This document shows positions 53,716 through 64,000 of a stretch of DNA of 64,000 nt, piece after piece. The stretch is taken from NCBI RefSeq assembly GCF_901709675.1, contig NC_051105.1:1984001-2048000 (forward strand), read 5' to 3'. Numbering within the stretch: the first letter of the stretch is position 1; each line of letters starts with the position of its first letter. The translations under genes and the position numbers were made by a program. The stretch comes from Syngnathus acus. Taxonomy: Eukaryota; Chordata; Actinopteri; Syngnathiformes; Syngnathidae. The notes beneath the pieces were generated by a model, which had not been told where the DNA came from, searched no databases, and saw nothing but the letters and a program-made list of their open reading frames with translations.

Positions 53716-56700
53716 CTGGAACACCCCCGGCACAAAAAAGGCAATTAGGTAGAATCCCGTTTCCCCCTGAGACACCTTCTTCCCGAGACCAGCTGCTGCA
53801 GGTACTGATACACCCATTATAAGGAAAGTGTGGGAAAGAGGCTCGTCAAGCACCAATGAGTTAATAGAACATGAAATGGATTTTTGTGAGTCCACTTCAA
53901 TTCATCAATAGTATCTTACATGCAGAATAGAGAGATGTGAAAAGGTTGTCTTGGATGGCCAGTGTGCATGATTGTGCAAGCTGCATCACGGGCTCATAAA
54001 TCCCTGCTCGACTATTCTGTACAAATGATTTTGAGGCGCATGCATGAAAGGCACTTGTGTCATGCCGATAAGTTCTTTCGCCATCTCCAAATATGTTGCT
54101 TGATATCAAATTTCCATTTGGTGTGGGTACCTTACACACGTGGAAACGCGCTTTGCTGGCCAATTGAGGGGCTCAATTATGTCACTGAGGGAAGTGGATC
54201 CAGATTCGCCAATTCCAAGGAAAGTCTGCATTAAGGGAGTTAGTGTAATTCATCAAAGAACGCCTGTGTAAACCTGCAACAGTCCGGCGGAAGCCGGCAA
54301 ACGACTTTCAAAATAAAAAAGACAAAATAGGGCTTTGTGCTAACCGCCGCCAACGTCGCCAATCCTGCTCCCCTTCTCACTGGCCCATTTCCCCCCCCCC
54401 TTGTTGCCGCAGCAACCTGTGAAGCTACACCTTGGTTGCCATGGCAATAGCAAGGCCCACCACTGGGGACACGCTCTCTCAGCTCTACATCTGGCGTGTC
54501 GTTTCCCTACGCGTCAGGGGGCCGGGTAACGGCCAGTGAGGGAGGGGAAAAGGGAGGGGCTGTCGTGGACGGGAGGAGAGGGGGATTGCCTTTCATGTCA
54601 CGTGCTCACGAGGGCGACGGCGGCAAAAGCTGCTGCATCAAGAGCTGACCCTTGACGCATCACAGGCATGATTAATCGATTGCATCGCTTGTGCGTTCGA
54701 ATGTGCCGCCTAGACGGGCTGCAGGTTTAGCGTGTGGCCATTTTGAAGTGAAAAACGATCCTTCGTGGAGTTGGGGGGGGCAGCCATGTGACAGGAAGTG
54801 CGGGCCGACATGCTTGGGAGCAGGAAGCCCATGTTTTTGCAGACTGACCTCACATCCAGGCAACAAATAAAAGCCCACCGTTTCTAAAAGCCCACCGTTT
54901 CCTAAGTGATACACTGTTACTAAGATTGACATCAATGACTGACAGTTACACACACACACACACACACACAGTCCACAAAATGGTCGCCACAGCCTGTGCC
55001 TTTCGCACAAAACACAGTCAAACAACACTGTGACTGTGGTGGCAGCTTTTAAAATGGTCAATATAACGCATCTGTAAAGCTGATGTTTAATAGCATTCAT
55101 TCAATTCTGACATATTATCCTCAAGTGCAGTTCAGTGTACCATTTCTATAGAAAATCTTATAATACAATTAAAGTTCCTCCGAGCAAACACCTTACTCGA
55201 AAATGACAGGGTGTTGGCTGCAGCTGAGTAAATAACACCAGAGTACTAGATGAGAAAATATGCTATACGTTATGCATTATTGTAAAAATGCTTTTGGACA
55301 AAGAAAGGCCTTCCCGTCCCTACCAGACGCTGGCACACTCTGCGGTTGGGTAGACTGCAATGCAGAGCTGTCAACACATTTGCATGAAAATAAAGAAAAC
55401 AAAATTAAGACTTCCAATACACCCCCGACCCAAATCATCAAAATACCATAGCATAATCATTTCCACATCTGGGGCTAAAATAAAGCCCAGTAAACACCTC
55501 ACATCAAATAATGCTACAGTTGAGTTAACGATCGCACAGTAAGGCATGCAACAAAACCCGATACCAAAGATCAAAATGAGATTTGCAAGACGTTGGTAAA
55601 AATTAAAGCATCTCCCCTAGTAAATGTATCAAGCTAGATGCTAGGCAAGCTACGGTTGAGTAGTATGCACATCTGGACAATATAAACAAGAAATGCAACA
55701 CAACATAATATAAAAGATTACAATGACATTTGCAAGACATTGGTAAAAATGTCAAAGTCTGCTTTATTGTCAAGCAATAGGCGTGTAGGAATGTAGGCGT
55801 CATTCCAAGTAAATATTTAAAATGGAAGGTAGGCGCTTTCTACGATGCAGTACATAATCACAACCAGTCACCCCGAGTAAATTGTATTCATTATTATTAT
55901 TGAAAAAACACATTTGGACAATAAAAGCCTACTCTAGGAATATACCACTTGTCCCTACCAGGTGCCTGACCTCTGCAGTTTAGTAGCTAAACGACTGCAA
56001 TGCAGACGACATGAATGAAAAATAAATTAAGACCTCAAAAAACTCCCTCCCCCACAGCCTTATGACGTAATCACCAGATTGTCAAGAGGGGGGGGGGGGG
56101 TGTCTTTGTGAACATCGTCATGTTGCCCCAGTGACGTCACAACTGGAGCTAAACAAAAACACAGCAGAGGCAAAGGAGCTAAAAAAGACGGGCGTCGAAA
56201 GTACTGCAAATGGCGTCCGTTCCGGTTGTTGTTATGGAGTGTGTGTGTGGGGGTGGATGTGAGGAACCGGGCACGAGTGGCGCCACGTTCAACTCTCCGT
56301 GGCCGAGCCTATGAGAAGTGCACCCCTGCCCGGAACCAACTTGGCTGGTCCACAAACTTTCAAACCCCATGCGTAATGAGCGGGAGGTGGGGCGCTCCTA
56401 AATTGTGAGGGGGTGGGGGGTGGGGGTTCTACAGAGAAACGTGGTCCAACTGCGCCATTGTGGACCAACGCGCACATATAAACGAGGTTTGAAACGTCAC
56501 AAGCCGCACATTCACCCGAGTGAAAACGACTCAAATGGACAAAAACCGAATCCGGACTTGAGGTTCAATGGCCATTTCAGGGCCTACCTGCTTTAATTGA
56601 AAAGTTCGCCGGCAACCGTGGCGCAATCAGGCTGCAATGGCAAAGAGCCACCCATAGGGGCGCCCTTCCCCACCACCATCACGGCCACCCCCGCCGGCGT

Positions 56701-57131
56701 TACGTATCACATGAACCGGGCTTCGATTGTGTCATGCGGCTGTAAACAAGCAACGCCAGCCGTTGTGGAGTTCGTGGTTAAAAAAAAAAAAGGGGGGGCT
56801 AAAAAGCGAAGACAATATCCATAAACATATGAGGAACCCCCTCCCCCTCCTTACACCATTACCACCGTCGCCACCCAGCGGGAAACCAGTACCCGGCGTC
56901 CGCCATTAGGGCTCCAAATGAACAATACTGGGACACACATCGTTCACATTCAACTCTTAAACGTGTCTCCTCGCCGCCCGTGTCAAGACACGCGGGCGGC
57001 CGGGGGTAAGGGGAGGCCCGGCGAAGCTAAGCAAAGGCCAAAAAGTTGCCCAAACTTTACACTTTGAGGGCTTTTAGAAGACATGGACAAAAAGTGAGAG
57101 GAAATTTGGAGGAGACAAGGTTGATTCTTAC
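53716..57131 (-). other. ZMYM2 5' intron (inferred)
   Basis: Acceptor CCAG at 53716 precedes 15 nt of 5' UTR and the ATG. The matching donor is probably CTCCG|GTAAGA at 57131. The intron holds two RFX-like motifs, a (CA)n run at about 54948-54970, and diverged repeats near 55285-56060 (TTTGCAAGACRTTGGTAAAA twice; GTCCCTACCAG and GACTGCAATGCAGA blocks twice). A poly-G run lies at about 56089-56100. No gene seen. Confidence 0.5.
54403..54448. promoter_or_regulatory. Pair of RFX X-box motifs
   Basis: GTTGCCGCAGCAAC (54403-54416, a perfect inverted repeat) and GTTGCCATGGCAAT (54435-54448) both fit the RFX consensus GTTRCCNNRGYAAC closely and are 18 bp apart, in the presumed ZMYM2 first intron. 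Confidence 0.65.
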
Positions 57132-57300
57132 CGGAGTAGAGCTCGACACGGTGAAGCGCCACTTTTGTGCCTTGACATTAATCCCGGAAGGCGCATGCGC
57201 ACAACCCAACACCAGCCAATTCAACGTTCGAAGATCGCCGGCGATACAGACAGCTCACTCTCGCTACATTTTCGGGCTGAGGGGAGATGTCACGTGACGT
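57132..57300 (-). promoter_or_regulatory. ZMYM2 CpG promoter and non-coding exon 1 (inferred)
   Basis: Upstream of the donor at 57131 lie GCGCATGCGC (57191-57200, NRF1 palindrome), CCGGAAG (57184-57190, ETS) and GTCACGTGAC (about 57287-57296, E-box). These are typical of a housekeeping bidirectional promoter. A second NRF1-like TGCGCATGCG is near 57735 and CCCGGAAGT near 57623. The exon extent is inferred. Confidence 0.55.
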
Positions 57301-58829
57301 GCAAACGTGCGAATCTCCAACGCGTTAAATATCAAATTAATGCTATCAAACTGCTTCTACTCTCCTCTTAAAACTATCACGAAACTATTTTGTCGGAAAA
57401 CGCAATTAAATAACTCAAATTCACCATTCATTCGTCCATCACCTTCTCAACAACAAGAAAAGCATGGCAGCCATTTTGAACGGACACAGAAAATTGAAGC
57501 CTTTAAATTTCGAAAGCGAAATCACATTCCAGAACTTGACAGCTCAAGATTCATGGCAATATGAAGTAATTGTAAAAGGGAAATCGCTGCCTAAAAGGCG
57601 AAATTGCGAAAAAATATAGAACCCGGAAGTTCCACGAATTTTTGGGGGGAAATAGGCAGAGTGAGATTCTTGCTTTCCTAGCCCACGCCACACTAATTTC
57701 ATCCAATCCCCCACCCCTTCCTCCTTTAGATCCTGCGCATGCGTACAGCGTGGCATCGAGCTGGCAATTAAATTGCCCTCATTAGGAAGATTTAACCTTG
57801 GCCATACCGAGCACATCTGCCGTTTAACCTCACATTTGGACACTATCAACGTGGACGCTATCGACGCATGGGTCGAACCGACCCAAAGAACTCAGACTTC
57901 GTGTCCAATCAGGAACGAGAATCCAGGGTGACAGAGTTTACCCTCCATTCTGGGAATTAAAAAAACGACAGAATGGAGGCTGAAATAAGTTTTTTTTTTT
58001 TTGTGAGGCGACATTTAAGTACAAACGTAAATGAATCACGAGGGAGGCGTTCATGTAAAAAAAAAAAAAAAACATGGCCGAACCAGGTGCGTTCATGTGA
58101 CCGCGTCTGAAGAGTGTCGATCGTGTGCACATTTCCATGGCGTCATCGAAGGCAGCAGGGAGTGCAGACTTTGCTCAAGGAGGCTTTTGTGCTCCCACCT
58201 CGCATGATTTTTAGCTCAAACATTCTGTTCAACAGAACAAATCAAGACTGAATGTATGATGATGCCTTTGGGTAATGCATGAATTATGCCAAGCCAATGC
58301 CACCGCTGCAAGTAAGGGACTTAAAAAAAACAGCAACGATAACAGAGCTTAAATAAGTAAAATAATTAGTTTCATTTGTTTTTGTTTTCACTCATCTTGT
58401 CCAAAAACAAATTTCTATTTTCAAAAGAGAGTGGTCAAAACCAAAACAAACAGACAAAAACTTAAATTGAAGACGCCCACACACACCATATAATAATATA
58501 ATCAATCATCATATAATAATATGACATTGTTAAAGGCAGAACTGATGAGCCAACACATTTATTTACATGATGTAAATATGTACAAAACCTAACTAGAACA
58601 CTACAACATGTCATTCATAAAGTGGAGTAACACCATTTCATTGTAAAAATTAGAGCAGGAGAGGCACCATTTTATTTTGTATAGTTTATGAAAAAATATG
58701 ATGACGCAACATTTTGATTATTAAAAAATAATGAGCATTTGCTTTTAGACTTGAATGATGAGCTGGATATCATCAGGATAAAAATAATAAAAAAAAAACT
58801 TCCCCTTGGGGGACGTAATACATAATGCG
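57301..58829. other. Interval between ZMYM2 promoter and MPHOSPH8 3' end
   Basis: AT-rich, with poly-T/poly-A runs and ATAATAATAT repeats near 58485-58525. No gene seen; it includes the MPHOSPH8 3' UTR. Confidence 0.5.
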
Positions 58830-60281
58830 TCACTGGAGTTGGACTCTGTAGGCGCATATGAGGAGTTTCACCTGGGAAAAGGCAAACAGACACAATCACA
58901 AGGTATGAAAGGAGAGAGGTGCAACACTAATAAATCCTTCAGTGCAAGGTGGCATGCTAGAACGCTAACAATATGTTGACAGGACGGACGCTATTGTGCT
59001 AACTGAGCTAGGTCGTATGTTAACAGTTAAAATGCTCAGAACCTGCATGAAACCAAAATGTCAATTCCTGAAAATTTTGAATCTCAGTGGCTCGACACTA
59101 ATAGTGCTAAAGTCTTCTAAGCTAGGTTGAAAGCCAACATGCAAACATCCAGTCACCTTAGCTGAGGGCGCCTCGGCCAGTCTGATGAAAAGTTTGTTGT
59201 TTCCCGCCACAGGACTGAAGGAGTAGATGAAATGACTGTCCTGTTTCAACACAACAAAATGGCCTCAAGTCAATGGCAAGACACAAAATGTCTGACTGTG
59301 GCACCAACGCTAAACATACCAGGAAGACGGGCAGCTGGAACTTGTCATTGAGCACCACGGCCTGGACGCCGCATGGGCCGCCTAGACGGGCTGTAATCTC
59401 GTTGCGGAAGTTGGCATGGAAGATGAAGAGGAGGATGCCCGTACCTGCAGAGGAAGGACACAAAGCTACAGTTAGCATGTTAATCCCCGCGCCTCAATTT
59501 CTTTGCCGAGCAACAAGTGACCAATGGTATTATTTTTACTTTCTGCTGGTGGCTGAGGCTTGTAGGTGAACTCAGTGGAGAATTCAGGCCATTCGCACAG
59601 GCGGTGACAAGCCAGCGGGAACACGGGCTCCAATAGAATTAGCCGGTTCTCAAAGTACACCCGGGCCGTCTCCTCGGCCATGCTGGCCAGCCTGTTAAGA
59701 GTTGTCTTTTTAGTACGCACGCCACATGCTGCTTCACTAGATCCATAAATAGACTGACATGCTGGTGTGGCTGTTGATAAGGTCGCACACGGCCAGGTAG
59801 TTGTTCTGCTTGGCTAAGTACAAGGCGGTGGTCTTGTGCTTGGACTGGAAGCTGCAGTCGGCGCCTTTCTCCAGCAAGAGGCGTACGATGTCTGCGTTGC
59901 CTCGCTTGCAAGCCTGGTGGGCAGGCAACGTAAAGCCATTGGTCGAAACCATCGATTGTGTCAAACAAAATGGATCTTCACCTTCATCAATGCCGTTTCT
60001 CCTATTTTCGTTTGCGCGTTGACGTATGAGCCCGCCTCCAGTAGGATGGCGACGGTTGTCACAAAATTCTGAAAAAGCAGAAAAGGGTTGAACGCCTAGC
60101 ACTGTAATCGACAGATAATGTGAAATTCCGCTTTTGTCACCTTTTCGGCGGCGTGCATCAAGGCGGTGGTGCCGTTATGCTGTCGACCGTTCACTCGGAC
60201 GCCCTTCCTGATCAGCAAACGAAGGATGTCGTCTTGACCGCCCGCTGCCGCCAGCATGCTTAGTGACATTCCGCTGACGTC
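58830..60281 (-). CDS. mphosph8: M-phase phosphoprotein 8, C-terminal ankyrin part
   Basis: Subunit of the HUSH complex, which binds H3K9me3 and silences retroelements. Seven exons, 60281-60141, 60068-59982, 59913-59759, 59691-59540, 59444-59320, 59240-59157 and 58871-58830, join in frame to 261 residues. The ankyrin repeats read MSLSMLAAAGGQDDILRLLI, NGTTALMHAAEKNFVTTVAI, GETALMKACKRGNADIVRLL and KTTALYLAKQNN. The conserved C-terminal domain follows: EETARVYFENRLILLEPVFP, GILLFIFHANFRNEITARLG, LNDKFQLPVFL, FIYSFSPVAGNNKLFIRL, ending VKLLICAYRVQLQ. Phases all agree. The chromodomain exons are not between 60282 and 61184. They are either beyond 64000, which would put the recombinase-like gene inside an MPHOSPH8 intron, or missing. 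Confidence 0.95.
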
Positions 60282-60903
60282 CTGGGATCACAATACCATA
60301 TCATGACAACAAAATCGACAATTTGAAAATATAATGTCCACATTCAGTAGTTCCAAAACTGTTCAAATTATAATCAGAGACCAGTACCAGAAAATATGAA
60401 ATACGACGCAAAATGTTGTATTCGTACTACGTGATGACTGCACCATCACAAAATGTGATGGCAAAACAAAAATGTGGGGGACTGTTAAGACAACAAACGT
60501 TTTATTGTACAAGCACAGATTCTAAGTTCCTCACATCATAAAAGGCATTAACTGGGGCCAACGTGGTAACTTATATAAAAAAATTGAAACAGTTACAAGT
60601 TTTTTTTTTTGGGGGGGGTGGATACTACCAACAACGCTGGAAGAACATTAAAATGCGAGGACAGCGCTGGAAGCTAATAAGTGATTTTTTTTTCTAAATG
60701 TGTTCGACACAATTGCTGTACAAGGTTACGCTTCATACACAGACAAAATTATAAATAAGATCATTGACCTGAACATGGGAACACAGTGCTACTCTTACTG
60801 GGGGCTACAACATGAACCATAGAGAAAAGTGTCGAAATGAACATTTGTCAAACGCAACAAACATGGAAAATCATGACAACATTTAGTGTAAATGCAAACA
60901 CAC
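60282..60903. other. Non-coding interval upstream of the MPHOSPH8 ankyrin exons
   Basis: AT-rich, with a T9-G9 run at about 60601-60618. No exon seen. Confidence 0.5.
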
Positions 60904-61140
60904 TCAAAGTAACAATAGTAATGCTTTAGGTTGGAGCCATTTTCTTGGTATTGATGCACAAAGGTCCAATCGACTAAATGAGTTGTCGCCATCCACCAGA
61001 TCCGTTAAGTACCGGGCCACAGAGCTAGGAAGAAAACAAGTCCTGATTGTGAGCTTTTCCAAAGTACTGTGATTTCCCTTTGTGGCTGCATCTATTGCAC
61101 CTGATGCCAACTGTAGTGTTTGGACCGCTCGATCCAGTTT
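60904..61140 (-). other. Possible orphan exon with LRR-like sequence
   Basis: From an ATTTAG acceptor at 61141 an open frame of 78 codons reads LDRAVQTLQLASGAIDAATK, then GNHSTLEKLTIRTC, ARYLTDLVDGDNSFSRLDL and a stop. The leucine spacing resembles a leucine-rich repeat and the composition looks protein-coding. No family was recognised. It may be an alternative 3' exon of the recombinase-like gene, a relic, or chance. Confidence 0.3.
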
Positions 61141-61184
61141 CTAAATGCTTGCTGTAACATATCCAGACGTGTAGGTAGTGCTAT

Positions 61185-64000
61185 TTAAAGGGACAGATAC
61201 ACTGGACCGTCCCACTCCGCGTTGGACGCTGGAGTCTCGAGTGCCTGTTTGGGTTCTTCCGTTAGTTTCGGCAGAGCCGCCACTAGGCCACGTCTCTTCA
61301 TGGATTGAATGTTATTGTGGACAAAATACTTGACTTCTCGCCAGGTACGGCTAATCAAAGCCGGCTCGGCGGCCAGGCACGCGTCGCAGTCCTTTTTGCC
61401 CGGCACCTTAACCAGTTTGCAAAAGTCTCCAAACTGGCGCCGGACGGCCGCCTGCTCCTCGATGCTCCATAACCTTTTGTGCCTCTTTTGGGGTTTAGTG
61501 GTAGACGGCGTTTGTTTGGGTGGGGTTTTTTGGTGAACCGGAGATGTTGGGGCAGCCTCCTCGTGAACGCTACTGCCTCTGTGGACCGTCGGGACCACCT
61601 GGGCACTCGTGGAAGTCCTCGGCTGACTGACCGGGTAGGAAGGCGCGGTGGAGTGATTAAGGGCAGTGAAGGAAGACACCATTGTCCCGCTTTGGTCGCT
61701 AAAGGTCGACGGGAAGGCAGAGGAAAAGGCCGGGACCACAGGCGGACTCGGGGTGTTTAGCGTGGTGAATATGGGAAGCATGGAGGTGCTGGGAACACTG
61801 AAACTGGGAAGCATTGGGGAGTTCAGAGCCTCAGTGTAGACTGGAGGAGGCATATTTGAGTTATTTGACGGATAAGGAGGAGCCAACGGATGGATACTGT
61901 CGGTGTCCGACGCATAAACGGGCGACATGAGCGCACTGGTTGTGCTGAGCGGAGTGAACGTGGGGACCACTTGAGTATCGGTGGAGTTCAGCGGCGCGAA
62001 TGTGGACATCAGAGGGTGACTGCCGTGGATCGGGTTTGCGTTAGGAGAACACAAGGACATGTAGCTTAAAGGTATCTCTGGGGTGTATGGACTCGGGTCT
62101 TGCGGCGGCATGGCCACGCAACAGTTTGTACTCGGTCTCGGGTGGTCTGGAAGAGGCGACGGCAAGCTCGCACCCGCCGGCGCATCATTCAAATGCGTCC
62201 TTTGGACAGCGCCTACCAGTTTCTTTGGCTTCACAGCTCTGCCGGTCCCATGCTCCTTTTGCTGGTTACTACGTCTACGCACCGTCTGGATGCTGTTGTG
62301 CACATAATTCTTTACGTCGGTCCAAGATCTGCCAGCCAGATCTGGTTCGGCGGCGATGCAGGCGTTACAGTCCTTCTTGCCGGGAACTTTCATCCTCCTT
62401 ATAAAATCACTCATGTGATGTTTGACGGCAGCCTGCTCACGTTCGCTCCACGGGCGCCTCTTCAAGACGGCTTTGGGCGACACTCCTAAAAATAAGACAC
62501 CAGTTTGTTGTGAAAACCTGAAGTAGAAAAATCAGAATCTCTGGAACAGAAACTCCCTAAAGACCCCCCCCCCCAGTTGTGCACAGTAGTGAGAAAGGCT
62601 TGTCAACATTTTCCTAAACGGCTTTATTTTGATTATTTATTTATTTAACTATGAATTATTTGCTTTGATTATTTTTACACAATGGACCTATGCAATGATC
62701 AACAGGTTCTTGCCATCTCTCAGTCACTGAACACAATGGACTCATCTCAAATTGCTCACTTAGAGAATACCAAATTAAAGATGCTCACCATTGCTGGCCG
62801 CGACTGACGCTCGCGTGCAGTCCAAGCGGATCAAGTGTTTACTGGCCTCCTCCAACTGCGCTGCGTTTTTGAACAAGGCGTAGCACTCCTGGCTGCTCTT
62901 CCCCAGCAGCTCGGCAACCCGATCCAGCTCGCCTTGGCCGAGGCTCATTAGTTGCCAGCAGCAGGCGATCTGTTCCCTGAGCACGGGCGACAAGAGCGCT
63001 TCGGGGTTCTTCACGCCGCATTCCACCGCCGCCCTGCGGAAGCAGTCCAGTCCTCGGATGAAGGAGTGGCCTTCGGTTCGGGCAAAGAGGTACGGGTTGT
63101 TTCTGGACACGCCTGCGCTTTGGCGATTTTCCACTAGCAAGTCCAGTGCCAAAGTCATCTTTTTGGTGAGCAGCACTAGCGTGTTCCTGCCAAATTGACC
63201 TTCCAGTTCCACACGAGTGAAGTGTCCGCATATCTCAAGCTCCAGTTTGGTGCATTTCTTGATTTGATCGGCCAAGGGCACAAAAGCCCCCCAGAGTTTT
63301 TTGCCGGCGTACGTTTGCAAGAGGAGCCGTCCGATGTTGCCCACACGCGTTCTGTTGAAAAGGCAAACGTTGGCTAGCGTGGCCTCGCTTAGCTTCTTCC
63401 AGTGTGCCACGCTGGGATTGTGCCTCAGCTCCCGCATAGCTTCGTTTCCCTCATCGGCAATGAACCGGTGGAGTTTGATGAGGTCGTCCATCACGCCGGA
63501 CACATCTACCGTGGCCACCGGAACCTCCGCTTTGGAGGATGAGGACGTTAAGGATCTGCGAGAGAAGCGATCGCTCCATTTGGTATCTACCATGTGTATG
63601 AAGGCCCTCACCTCGCCCTCCGTCAGCCGGTCTTCGGTCATGCGACTTTCGCCAAAGACAATCTCGGCGGCCCGTTTCAAGGAGTAGCCGATTTTGGACA
63701 CCAGGGAAAAGGTTTTGAAGCGACTGCAGCTGGGATCAAAACCGCTGGCTTTTTTGGCGCCCTCTACTGCCAGTTCGAACCTGGACGGAAGGCACATTTG
63801 GTGCAGGTAGCGCACGCCGCCATCTAGCTGGTGAACGGCGATCATGAAGCGGCCCAGTTGTCGCATCTTCTGTCCAATGTAGGCAAACTGAGACTTGTCG
63901 TGGCCATACTTGGCCAACAAGGCACTGCCGTATTTGCAAATGAGCGGGTCGTGCATAATGTGCCGAGCGATGTCGTCCTGGTGCATGGTGCGGATGATCT
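61185..64000 (-). CDS. Tyrosine-recombinase-like (transposon-derived) gene with duplicated C-terminal domain, partial
   Basis: Two exons, from beyond 64000 to 62789 and 62485-61185, joined by a 303-bp intron (AATG|GTGAGC ... TTTTTAG|GAGTG) in phase. At least 836 residues are visible, and the frame continues upstream past the ATG at 63986. The N-terminal part (KYGHDKSQFAYIGQKMRQLG, KTFSLVSKIGYSLKRAAEIV) and the block FNRTRVGNIGRLLLQTY ... NPYLFARTEGHSFIRGLD ... LSPVLREQIACCWQL ... ELDRVAELLGKSSQECYALF match, from memory, a teleost family of tyrosine-recombinase-like proteins related to Crypton-type elements. The conserved Arg and Tyr can be placed, but where that family has GH(D) this gene has GKS. 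Exon 2 carries two copies of a domain of about 65 residues (about 62461-62262 and 61481-61285): RRPWSEREQAAVKHHM / KRLWSIEEQAAVRRQF, both with VPGKKDC, a second Cys, AEP and VK-VHN-IQ. They are separated by a Pro/Ser/Thr-rich linker of about 270 residues. Function unknown; probably a domesticated protein or an element remnant. Confidence 0.8.

Noticed and set aside
53207-53822. Long plus-strand ORFs opposite ZMYM2 exon 1
   Set aside because: Antisense shadows of a GC-rich, repetitive acidic coding exon.

Overview
The window is vertebrate nuclear DNA, most likely from a teleost fish with a compact genome. The genes have short GT-AG introns (often 65-120 bp), CpG-rich promoters, teleost interspersed repeats and no bacterial operon features. 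Gene content and relative orientation match the block on human 13q12.11 (XPO4, EEF1AKMT1, IL17D, IFT88, CRYL1, beta connexins, GJA3, ZMYM2, MPHOSPH8), read in reverse. Gene names rest on recognising translated exons against remembered vertebrate orthologues; no database search was run.

Layout. 128-4256 (+): last 16 coding exons of XPO4. 5466-9140: a homogenised array of 235/345-bp units, each with a 35-nt-arm hairpin, many with CRE/CCAAT/GC-box clusters, capped by an inverted copy. 9165-9636: four degenerate tRNA-like sequences; two more lie at 11037-11106 and 11449-11505. 9884-11416 (+): EEF1AKMT1, with a SINE in its last intron. 11656-16815 (-): a second, apparently intact IFT88 copy (IFT88-B) carrying a hAT-type MITE with a perfect 8-bp target duplication. 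17306-18020 (-): IL17D. 18477-25037 (-): IFT88-A, in the ancestral position. 25748-32564 (+): CRYL1. 34105-34917 (+): a GJB2/GJB6-type connexin. 38911-40340 (+): GJA3, with an intron inside its coding region. 45744-53715 (-): ZMYM2, with a non-coding first exon probably near 57132. 58830-60281 (-): 3' part of MPHOSPH8. 61185-64000 (-, runs off the window): a tyrosine-recombinase-like, transposon-derived gene with a duplicated C-terminal DNA-binding-like domain.

Most notable: (1) tandem duplication of IFT88 around IL17D, with both copies open throughout and patches of near-identity that extend through introns, which points to gene conversion; (2) the palindromic array beside a cluster of tRNA-like sequences; (3) a recombinase-derived gene on the same strand as, and possibly inside an intron of, MPHOSPH8 (a HUSH-complex gene), about 7.5 kb from the ZMYM2 CDS-proximal promoter region, ZMYM2 itself carrying a Crypton-derived domain; (4) an intron in the GJA3 coding sequence and a GC-AG intron in XPO4. 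The genes share ancestry of location rather than one pathway. IFT88 (ciliary transport), the two connexins (gap junctions), and ZMYM2 plus MPHOSPH8 (chromatin repression) are the functional sub-themes.
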